Assembly (NCBI GenBank): GCA_038231295.1
Contig: JBBRLP010000004.1
Span: forward strand, 25,194-89,193
DNA from: JANXLO01 sp038231295
Lineage (GTDB): Bacteria > Armatimonadota > Chthonomonadetes > Chthonomonadales > Chthonomonadaceae
DNA: 64,000 bases
Direction: 5' to 3'
Under the pieces are notes generated by a model that saw nothing but the letters and a program-made list of their open reading frames with translations, did no database searches and was not told the origin of the DNA. A program made the position numbers and the translations under genes. Positions 36,239 through 43,348 of the stretch are shown here, one piece after another (position 1 is the stretch's first letter; every line of letters begins with the position of its first letter).

Positions 36239-36886
36239 CTATTCCACTGAGATTCGCACCCGCCCCTCTTCGATATGCAGGCGACCGGCGGCGAAGAGAC
36301 GCACCGCCCGCACGTAAGCGCGATGTTCCGCACCCAGTACTCGCACCGCAAGCGTCGCTGGCGTGTCCTCCTCATCCACCTCCACCGGAATCTGCACGAT
36401 AATCGGCCCGGTATCGTACTGCTCGTCTACAAAGTGAACCGTGCATCCGGAAATCTTCATGCCGCTCGCCAGCACGGCCTCATGCACCTTCGCGCCATAC
36501 ATCCCCTGTCCGCCGAACAGCGGCAACAGCGCGGGATGGATGTTCATGATACGGGCTGAATAGGCGGCGACGACAGCGGGGGGCAGATGGCGCATATAGC
36601 CTGCCAGGCAGATCAGGTCTGCCTCATGGCGGCGCAGGAGGCGCAGCAGCGCCCCGGCATACCCCGGTTCATCCCCCTCGTACTTGCGCGGCGAGACGAC
36701 CGAGACCGCCACGCCTGCCGCCTTTGCCCGCTCCAGCGCCGGCGCATCAGCGCGGGTTCCGATCACAACGGCGAACTCCCCGGCAATCTCACCCGATTCG
36801 CAGCCTGCCAGCAGAGCGCCCAGATTCGACCCGCGTCCCTGCCCGGAGACCAGCGCAGCGATTTTGATGGGGGGCTTTTCGGTCAT
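36239..36886 (-). CDS. purN: Phosphoribosylglycinamide formyltransferase
   Basis: A 215-residue GART. The N-terminal substrate motif is ALVSGQGRGSNLGALL, which is two residues longer than the common SGxGSNL form. The formyl-transfer region NIHPALLPLFGGQGMYG contains the catalytic Asn-His, and the conserved Asp lies in FVDEQYDTGPIIVQ. It transfers the formyl group of 10-formyl-THF to GAR in purine synthesis. The ATG at 36886 has AGGAG ~13 bases upstream. It is divergent from the lipoprotein-Clp1 operon. Confidence 0.92.
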   Translation of the reverse strand: MTEKPPIKIAALVSGQGRGSNLGALLAGCESGEIAGEFAVVIGTRADAPALERAKAAGVAVSVVSPRKYEGDEPGYAGALLRLLRRHEADLICLAGYMRHLPPAVVAAYSARIMNIHPALLPLFGGQGMYGAKVHEAVLASGMKISGCTVHFVDEQYDTGPIIVQIPVEVDEEDTPATLAVRVLGAEHRAYVRAVRLFAAGRLHIEEGRVRISVE

Positions 36887-37019
36887 AGTGGGGCGAGGCT
36901 CCTGTGGTTTTGTCCTATTGTACCCCAGACCCAACAGACAGCGAACAGGATTCCGCCTGCCGAAAGTGGAACTGAGAGGCAGTCCCATGCGGGAAATCCT
37001 TATCGAGAGGACGGTTCCG

Positions 37020-37757
37020 GTGAAACGACGGTCTGTTCGTATCTTATCGGCCTTTGCCCTGCTTGTCAGCGCGATGGCGGTCTGTGGCTGTACGCGGACG
37101 GTCAATCGGACGGCGGAGCGTAAAATCCGCGACGCGCTGCCCGATCTTCTCGGCCCAGCCCGTCAGTATCGCGCCCATGTCGAAAGTGCGCCGGGCAAAA
37201 CGCTCGCCGGTCAGCTCGCCGCCGTGACGATTGATGGCGACGATGTGCAGCTTGAGAACGGCCTGCTCCTCGACCAACTTCATCTCGATCTGAAAGGCGT
37301 GGAGGTGGACACGAAGGCAGGGCGAGTGCGCGGGGTGCAGCAGGTGCGGTTTACGGCGACGGTCAGCGAAAACAGCCTGAACGAGTATCTGGCCGGAGAG
37401 GCCCCCGAAGGCGAGACGATACAGAAACTGCACCTGACGCTGAACGCAGGCAGGGTGACCCTCTCGGCGGAGCGTGTCGTTCTCGGCCTCGGCGTTCCAT
37501 TCAGCTTCACCGGGCCACTGCGCGTTCTGCCGCCGCGTCGCATCGAACTCGACCCGGCCCGGTTTGTGGTCGTTGGTCTCCCGTTCACCGGTGCGCCGCT
37601 CCAGTTTCTGAAACGCCGTTTCGAGAGTTCGGTAGACCTCTCCGCATTGCCGTTTCCCGTAACGATCTCCTCTGTCACGACCGCACGAGGTAAATTGACT
37701 CTTTCCGGCACGGCGGATGTCGCGGCCTTTTTGCAGCGCACACAGGAGAAGCGATGA
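37020..37757 (+). CDS. DUF2993/LmeA-like lipoprotein
   Basis: A 245-residue exported protein. A basic n-region (KRRSVR), a hydrophobic stretch and Cys residues in VCGC look like a lipoprotein signal. The mature part is strand-rich and matches the DUF2993/LmeA pattern of phospholipid-binding proteins (LxLDQLHLDLKGVEVDTKAGRV, FTATVSENSLNEYL). The GTG at 37020 (AGAGGA upstream) gives the best signal peptide; an ATG at 36987, also behind a ribosome-binding site, would add 11 residues. It is followed after 25 bases by the Clp1-like kinase. Confidence 0.72.
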   Translation: MKRRSVRILSAFALLVSAMAVCGCTRTVNRTAERKIRDALPDLLGPARQYRAHVESAPGKTLAGQLAAVTIDGDDVQLENGLLLDQLHLDLKGVEVDTKAGRVRGVQQVRFTATVSENSLNEYLAGEAPEGETIQKLHLTLNAGRVTLSAERVVLGLGVPFSFTGPLRVLPPRRIELDPARFVVVGLPFTGAPLQFLKRRFESSVDLSALPFPVTISSVTTARGKLTLSGTADVAAFLQRTQEKR

Positions 37758-37782
37758 GGCGTTACCGGGAGGAACTGCGGCA

Positions 37783-38865
37783 GTGAATGACGCCGATGCG
37801 CCCTATGCCGCCTGGGAACCGACGGTGGCAGCAGTCCTGGAGTCGGACGGGCCGGTCCTGCTGATCGGCGGCATGGATGTGGGCAAGACGACCTTCACGC
37901 GCCTGCTGGTCAATCGCCTGACGGCGAGCGGCAGGACCGTCGCCCTGCTGGACGGCGACCCCGGCCAGTCGGAGATCGGGCCGCCGGGCTGTGTGGGTCT
38001 GGCGCGAGTGGAGGCTCCCACGGCGGCGCTCTCCGACCTCGCGCCGCAGGCGCTCGCGTTCGTCGGTAACACTTCGCCCGCCGCGCATCTGCTCGAACAC
38101 GCCGCCGGAGTCAGCCGACTGGCCGCTCTCGCGGGCGACGGTCGCCTGATCGTGGATACCTGCGGCTACATTCAGGGTGGCGCGGCGCGGAGAATGCACC
38201 AGACCGAATTCGATCTGCTGAATCCGGCCCATGTGATTGCCTTGCAGCGCAAGAGCGAACTGGAACCGATCCTCGCGCCAATGCGCCGACGCTCCGGCTG
38301 CCGTATTCATGCCCCGCCGGTTCCCGCCGCCATTGCCCGCAAGACGCCTGCCTTTCGGTCGCAGCGCCGCGCCATGCGCTTCGCCTCCTACTTCGAGGCG
38401 ACGACGCTGCATACCTACCGCTTCGACGACGTGGCGCTCGTCGGGACATGGCTCGGCGGCGGCGAACCATTGCCGCCGCATCTGCTGAAGTTCGTCAATC
38501 AGGCCGTCTGGCCTCCGGTACGGGTCTTCCATGCGGAGATGAGTGACCGAGTCCTGGGCCTGATGGTCAGTCTGCCGCTGGAGCGTGATGTGCCGGGGTT
38601 TGGAGTCGTTCAGGAGCAGTTGAAGGCGGAAACGATAGCGGTGACGGTCGCGCCACGCCTGCGGCATCTGCTGCTTGGCCTGGAGGGGGCGAACGGGAAA
38701 CTGCTTGGCCTCGGCTTGCTGGAAGCGCTGGATTTTCGCCGCCGCACCCTCGGCGTTCGAACGCCGATTCGTGCGCCTGACGCCGCCTGCATCGTGCGTT
38801 TTGGCACCCTGCGCCTCACGTCGGACGGCAAAGAGATTGGCTCCTTACGCCCCGGCGAACTGTAA
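37783..38865 (+). CDS. Clp1/Grc3-type polynucleotide 5'-hydroxyl kinase-like protein
   Basis: A 360-residue P-loop protein. The Walker A GGMDVGKTT is at residues 29-37, and the family's D-x-DPGQSEIGPPG motif is at ~57-68. The FVGNTSPAAH lid-region segment, LIVDTCGYIQGG and DLLNPAHVIAL match the Clp1_P domain of eukaryotic and archaeal RNA 5'-OH kinases. A C-terminal beta-rich domain follows. The start is a GTG at 37783 with GGAGGA upstream. Such kinases phosphorylate 5'-OH RNA ends in RNA repair or processing; the bacterial role is not established. The neighbours are a lipoprotein and a TIM-barrel gene, with no RNA ligase in the window. Confidence 0.82.
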   Translation: MNDADAPYAAWEPTVAAVLESDGPVLLIGGMDVGKTTFTRLLVNRLTASGRTVALLDGDPGQSEIGPPGCVGLARVEAPTAALSDLAPQALAFVGNTSPAAHLLEHAAGVSRLAALAGDGRLIVDTCGYIQGGAARRMHQTEFDLLNPAHVIALQRKSELEPILAPMRRRSGCRIHAPPVPAAIARKTPAFRSQRRAMRFASYFEATTLHTYRFDDVALVGTWLGGGEPLPPHLLKFVNQAVWPPVRVFHAEMSDRVLGLMVSLPLERDVPGFGVVQEQLKAETIAVTVAPRLRHLLLGLEGANGKLLGLGLLEALDFRRRTLGVRTPIRAPDAACIVRFGTLRLTSDGKEIGSLRPGEL

Positions 38866-38906
38866 GAGAGACTGTAGAACGTTACTATCCAAAGAGGAGA
38901 AGGAAG

Positions 38907-39785
38907 ATGAACCGACGAGAGTTTGTGGGAGGCACGGCAGCGGTGGCGCTGACAGCGGGCCTCCTGACGCAGAGAGCAGGGGCGGAGAGGCAGACGAAGG
39001 CGGCTGCGGAACGCCCGAAAAAGTCCGTGATGTTCTCGATGCTGCCGGGCGCACTGCCGCTGGAGGCGAGGTTCCAGTTGGCGAAAGACGTTGGCTTCGA
39101 GGGAGTCGAAATCGGGCCGGTTGGCGAAGAAGAGGCGAAAGCCCTGCGGTCGGCGGCGGAAAATGCGGGCCTTCCCATCCACTCGATCATCTACGGCGGC
39201 TGGGATGCGCCCCTCTCCGACCCCGACCCCGCGACGATTCAGCGCGGCCTGACCAATACGCGGCAGGCGTTACAATGTGCGAAGTGGGTGGGGGCGGATA
39301 ATATTCTGCTCGTTCCCGCTGTCGTCACACCGAAAGTGCGCTACAAGGACGCCTACGAGCGGTCTCAGAAGCACATACGGGAACTCATCCCGACGGCGGA
39401 GAAGCTGGGCGTGATGATCTGTATCGAGGAGGTCTGGAACAAGTTCCTGCAAAGCCCGCTGGAGTTCGCCCACTACATTGACGAGTTCCATCATCCCCTC
39501 GTGCAGGCATACTTCGATGTCGGCAATGTGGTCATCAACGGCTACCCGGAGGACTGGATACGGACACTCGGCAAGCGCATCAAGAAAGTCCACATCAAGG
39601 ATTTCAAGCGGGCGGGATCACAGTGGGTGAATCTCTGGGACGGGGATGTGAACTGGCCCGAAGTACGTCGCGCCTTCGCCGAAGTCGGCTTTCACAGTTT
39701 CATGAATACGGAACTCTCCGGCGGCGATGAAGCCTACCTGCGTGACCTGAGCCAGCGCGTAGATCGAATCATCAATGCGGTGTAA
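38907..39785 (+). CDS. Tat-exported sugar phosphate isomerase/epimerase family protein
   Basis: A 292-residue TIM-barrel protein of the xylose isomerase-like/AP endonuclease 2 fold. The N-terminus MNRREFVGGTAAVALTAGLL is a twin-arginine signal. Metal-binding candidates are the Glu in ICIEEVWNKF, the Asp in YFDVGNV, the His in KVHIKDF and a late Glu in MNTELSGG. Exported members are common in this type of genome. AGAGGAGAAGGAAG precedes the ATG. A strong terminator overlaps the stop codon. Confidence 0.87.
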   Translation: MNRREFVGGTAAVALTAGLLTQRAGAERQTKAAAERPKKSVMFSMLPGALPLEARFQLAKDVGFEGVEIGPVGEEEAKALRSAAENAGLPIHSIIYGGWDAPLSDPDPATIQRGLTNTRQALQCAKWVGADNILLVPAVVTPKVRYKDAYERSQKHIRELIPTAEKLGVMICIEEVWNKFLQSPLEFAHYIDEFHHPLVQAYFDVGNVVINGYPEDWIRTLGKRIKKVHIKDFKRAGSQWVNLWDGDVNWPEVRRAFAEVGFHSFMNTELSGGDEAYLRDLSQRVDRIINAV

Positions 39786-39830
39786 GAAGAACGGAGCCGG
39801 GTACATTTCTGTACCCGGCTCCGTTCTTCT
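39785..39830. terminator. Strong bidirectional terminator
   Basis: A perfect 21-bp stem (39785-39805 with 39810-39830) has a TTTC loop and covers the stop codons of both convergent genes. Its inner part, GCCGGGTAC..GTACCCGGC, matches hairpins within the repeat clusters at 14168-14191 and 25192-25215. Confidence 0.9.
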
Positions 39831-40686
39831 ACTGGTCCAGTTTATGGAAGGTGTATTTTGTACCCTGGAGCGTTTTCCACTGGTCTTTCTGCGCCGGGGT
39901 CAGCATTTCAAGAAGTTTCGCCTCAGTTTCGGTCTTCGCTTTTTCGATCTCTTTTGTGTGGAGGGCGACGGCCATCTTCTTCTGCATCTGCACCATCGGA
40001 TTGACGGGCGGCTGCGAAGGCGTATCTTTGGGCGTCGGGGTCGGGATCATCGCCTGCATGAGGGCTTTTTGCTCTATGTCGGTGAAGTCACGGAGAGAGC
40101 TGGTGGCTTTGGCTCTCTGCTCCGGAGTCAGCGTCAGAATGTCGGCAATCTTCGGGTCGCTGAAGGCGAGAGGGCCGCGCCATTGCAGGTCCAGTTCGTG
40201 CAGGCGCGTGATCTGTTTCGCCCGCAGAATCGCCTCCGTGCGCTTGTCGAGGTCCCCGTTGAACGTCTGCATGGAAGTCGCGAACTGCGCGAGAGTCTCC
40301 TGTAACTGAGACTGAATCTGATCCGGCGCCAGGTTCTGGAAGTTCTTGGATGTATCCTGAATAGACGTCGTCATCTTGTCGCGGAATTCCTGCTGCGATT
40401 TCGCCTGAAGATTTTTGATCGCGCTGATCTGATTCAGGTCTATACCGACTTCGTTCTGCACGTCGCTGCGCTGAAGCAGAGTCATCGCCGCGCTGTGTGT
40501 CGGGTCCACGATGCCGCTCATCGGCCCCAGGAAACCGAAAAAGAGCGACGGCGGAATCGTCAGGTTCGCCAGCGGATTGGCAGGCGGCGCGGCAGCCTGC
40601 TGTGCGGAGGACGGGAGGGAAGTTCCGCACAGCGCGAGGGCGAGACCGAACGTCGTGAGTAGGGTGGGAACGGATTTACGGAACAT
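39829..40686 (-). CDS. Secreted LTXXQ-like protein, paralogue A
   Basis: A 285-residue protein with a signal peptide (to about residue 28, PSSAQQA). It is mainly helical, with LTPEQRAKATSSL and MLTPAQKDQWKTLQG segments resembling the LTxxQ motif of Spy/CpxP-type periplasmic proteins. Pro-rich linkers interrupt the helices. It is clearly homologous to the gene upstream: RLHELDLQWRGPLAFSDPKIAD here against RLNELDLRWRGQLALVDPKVAD there. Function is unknown; periplasmic chaperone-like or stress-related is an inference. Confidence 0.75.
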   Translation of the reverse strand: MFRKSVPTLLTTFGLALALCGTSLPSSAQQAAAPPANPLANLTIPPSLFFGFLGPMSGIVDPTHSAAMTLLQRSDVQNEVGIDLNQISAIKNLQAKSQQEFRDKMTTSIQDTSKNFQNLAPDQIQSQLQETLAQFATSMQTFNGDLDKRTEAILRAKQITRLHELDLQWRGPLAFSDPKIADILTLTPEQRAKATSSLRDFTDIEQKALMQAMIPTPTPKDTPSQPPVNPMVQMQKKMAVALHTKEIEKAKTETEAKLLEMLTPAQKDQWKTLQGTKYTFHKLDQ

Positions 40687-40803
40687 GGGAGCCTCTCTTT
40701 CGGTGAGAAAGCGGTGGTGCGGAAGAATATAGGGCAGACATGGCTGCGCCGGAGGATTTTTGGCCTCTCGGTGAGGTCAGAAACCCTGCGGCCTGAAACG
40801 AAA

Positions 40804-41814
40804 TTACTGGCTGAGATCGCGGAACCGGAACCGTTCGCCAATCGCGTCTGTCCACATCTTCTGCTTGTCGGAGGGCAGACCGGTCATCAGCTTGTCGCCA
40901 AGCGCGATTCGGGTCTTCTCGAAATTTTTCATGGCCTTCTGCTGCGCGGCTTTCTGCTCTTCCGGGGTTGCGGGGGTCGCAGGGGTTGCCGTCGCCGCCG
41001 GAGGCTGGGCGGCGTAGGGATCAGCGGCTCCATTCGCTCCTGCCGCCGTGAACTGCTGGAAGCGGGCGCGGATGTTGGCGGGCATCATGGACATGACGAG
41101 CGCCTGGCGGGCATCGGTGAAGGCTTTGTAAGCGTCCGTCACTCGTTTCTTCTCGTCCGTGCTGAGGGTATAGGGATCGGCGACCTTCGGATCTACCAGC
41201 GCCAACTGTCCGCGCCAGCGCAGATCGAGTTCGTTCAGGCGTTTGCGCTGTTTGGGCTTGAGAATGTCATTAATTCGTTTGTCCAGGTCGTCCTGATTGG
41301 TCTGCACCATCCCCTGGACTTTGCCCTGAATCTCCTGCATCTTTGCCTGTCGCTCTTCCGGGGTCATGCTCTGCGCCTGCTGTCCGAGGCTCTGAAACGT
41401 GGTACGCATCTCCTGCATCATCTTCTGCTGGTTCTGCGCCTGCGTTCCTTTCAGATCGTCAAGGCCAGCTTTCTGATTCAGGTCAATATTCAGTTCTGTC
41501 TGGACATCCTCGCGGTAGATGAGCATCATCTTCGCGGAGCGAGCGGGTTCGACCATATTCCCGCCCATCATGCCCATTGGCCCGCCGAAAGCCATTGCCA
41601 TACCGGGGCCACCGGCTCCTGCCGCTCCAGGGCCACCCTGGGTGGCCGTTGCGGCGGCGTTCTGGGTACCGTTGGCTGTGCCGTTGGCCGTGTTGTTATT
41701 ATTGTTGCCGCGTCCTCCGCGTCTGCCACGCTGGGCGTCCGCAGTGGTCAGAGAGAGTGTGAGTAGCAGGGCGGCGCACAGGCCGGCCATCGCAAGGGGT
41801 GATTGTCGTTTCAT
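40804..41814 (-). CDS. Secreted LTXXQ-like protein, paralogue B
   Basis: A 336-residue protein. A signal peptide ends near TTADA and is followed by a low-complexity Arg/Gly, poly-Asn, Ala/Thr and Gly/Met-rich stretch of ~70 residues. The helical domain is shared with the downstream paralogue (EDVQTELNIDLNQKAGL, MTPEERQAKMQEIQ, YTLSTDEKKRVTDAYKAF). The ATG at 41814 has AGGAGA upstream; the frame is open 39 codons earlier without signal-like sequence. The two genes are a tandem duplication, 117 bases apart. Role unknown. Confidence 0.75.
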   Translation of the reverse strand: MKRQSPLAMAGLCAALLLTLSLTTADAQRGRRGGRGNNNNNTANGTANGTQNAAATATQGGPGAAGAGGPGMAMAFGGPMGMMGGNMVEPARSAKMMLIYREDVQTELNIDLNQKAGLDDLKGTQAQNQQKMMQEMRTTFQSLGQQAQSMTPEERQAKMQEIQGKVQGMVQTNQDDLDKRINDILKPKQRKRLNELDLRWRGQLALVDPKVADPYTLSTDEKKRVTDAYKAFTDARQALVMSMMPANIRARFQQFTAAGANGAADPYAAQPPAATATPATPATPEEQKAAQQKAMKNFEKTRIALGDKLMTGLPSDKQKMWTDAIGERFRFRDLSQ

Positions 41815-41953
41815 CCGTAGAGTTCTCCTGGTGTCTTGCGAGAGTGCCGTCCGTAGTCTGAAGGACGGTCGAAAAATTAGGGCGAATGTGGGGAAATAGT
41901 TCCGGGCCGCCGGATTGCTCTCGCACTGCATTCCGTTTTCGCTGCAACTACCT

Positions 41954-41959
41954 ATTATA
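41954..41959 (-). promoter_or_regulatory. Candidate -10 box for the LTXXQ pair
   Basis: A perfect TATAAT on the minus strand, 140 bases upstream of the LTXXQ paralogue B start and after the deoC stop. No recognisable -35 is found at 16-19 bases. Confidence 0.35.
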
Positions 41960-42004
41960 GACGATACACAGCAAAAAAGGTTAGCATTGCCCGCATGGAT
42001 TCTT

Positions 42005-42976
42005 CTATGCCATTGGCTGGTGATGCAGTGCCGCGTAGCGACCGGTAACGTGATGTTCCAACTGTCGCTCGATATCGGCGAGCAGACTGCTGGCTCCGAA
42101 CCGGAAAAGAGACGGGCGCAGCCAATCGTTGCCGAGTTCCTCTTTCATCAAGATCAGCCAGTCCAGCGAATGTTTCGCGGTGCGTATCCCGCCCGCCGGC
42201 TTGAACCCGACCTGAAATCCTGTGCGCTCATGATAGTCGCGGATACAGCGGGCCATAATCAGGCTGACAGGCAGCGTGGCGTTCATGCTCTCTTTACCGG
42301 TCGAGGTCTTGATAAAGTCCGCTCCTGCCATCATACAGACCTGACTTGCCCGCGCTACATTCCGCAGGGTGCCGAGTTCGCCGGTCGCCAGAATGGTCTT
42401 CATGTGGGCCTCGCCGCAGGCCGCACGGAACGCCGCGACCTCCTCGTAGAGCGCATTCCAGTCTCCCCGCAGGACATGGCGGCGCGAGATCACAATATCA
42501 ATCTCCTCCGCGCCTGCCTGCACCGACTCGCGTATCTCCTGTACGCGCAGCGCAAACGGAGTCAGCCCCGCCGGAAAGCCTGTCGAAACCGCTGCGACCG
42601 GTATTCCCGAACCGCGCAGCGCGTCCACCGCCGTCTCCACCATGTCGTGGTAGACGCAGACCGCCCCGACCGTCAGGTTCAGTTCCGTCGCGCCGAGCGC
42701 TTCCAGAATATCGGCCCGCACGGGGTTTCGGGCCTTCGCGCAAAGCCGCCGCACGTTGCCGGGCGTGTCGTCTCCCGCCAGAGTCGTCAGGTCAATACAG
42801 GAGATGGCCCGCAGCAGCCATGCTGCCTGCCACTCTTTCTTGACTGTGCGCCGTGCCGGAAGCGTCGCCGCCCGCCGCTCCACCGCGCTCCGATTCACCT
42901 GCACCGTCCGTACGCGCTCCATCTCCAGTGCCATCCCCGGATTACGCACCGGAGCCAGCGAAAGCTCTCTTAGCAT
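42005..42976 (-). CDS. deoC: Deoxyribose-phosphate aldolase
   Basis: A 323-residue class I aldolase with Schiff-base lysine K223 in GADFIKTSTGK. Other motifs are SCIDLTTLAGDDTP, VCVYHDMV and VGFKPAGGIRT, with its conserved Lys. It is longer than E. coli DeoC (~260) owing to an extra N-terminal ~60 residues, as in mammalian-type DERA. It splits 2-deoxyribose-5-phosphate into acetaldehyde and glyceraldehyde-3-phosphate. The ATG at 42976 follows a purine-rich AGGAACAGGAT stretch. Confidence 0.9.
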   Translation of the reverse strand: MLRELSLAPVRNPGMALEMERVRTVQVNRSAVERRAATLPARRTVKKEWQAAWLLRAISCIDLTTLAGDDTPGNVRRLCAKARNPVRADILEALGATELNLTVGAVCVYHDMVETAVDALRGSGIPVAAVSTGFPAGLTPFALRVQEIRESVQAGAEEIDIVISRRHVLRGDWNALYEEVAAFRAACGEAHMKTILATGELGTLRNVARASQVCMMAGADFIKTSTGKESMNATLPVSLIMARCIRDYHERTGFQVGFKPAGGIRTAKHSLDWLILMKEELGNDWLRPSLFRFGASSLLADIERQLEHHVTGRYAALHHQPMA

Positions 42977-43348
42977 TCGATCATCCTGTTCCTCTCGTAG
43001 CAAACCTCGCTGGAGTAAACTCCTGCGCTGGAAACAGTAAGTGGCCGCTTCGCAGGCACAGGTCGTCCTTTGTCTGAACCCGGTCAATCCTCTCATCCGA
43101 CAAATCCGGGTTCAGACAAAAAGCGTTCACAGACGAACAGCCTCACGTGGCAACGCACTCCGGTCAACCTATCCGATTCAGACTTCGCTCTATTATACCG
43201 CCAAGCGCGAGGAAAGAGGGAGGCGGTGTACACAAAGCGATTTTAAGCAAATTTTAAGGTTGATCCGGTATACTGCGCCCGCAAGTCAGACCGTTCCCGG
43301 CCCGCCTTTTGTGCGAACGGCCCCCTCGTGAAAGGCTTCGACACCCTC
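42977..43348. other. Divergent intergenic region with an inverted repeat
   Basis: This 372-base gap holds no gene. A perfect 15-bp inverted repeat, TTTGTCTGAACCCGG (43069-43083) with its complement at 43106-43120, spans a 22-base loop. A minus-strand TATAAT at 43192-43197 could serve deoC. A plus-strand TATACT at 43269-43274, preceded by two TTTTAAG repeats, could serve the TPR/ASPIC gene. Good -35 boxes are absent. Confidence 0.5.

Noticed and set aside
36887..36986. Promoter with TACAAT before purN
   Set aside because: A -10-like TACAAT is present on the minus strand, but no acceptable -35 was found, so it was not listed as a feature.
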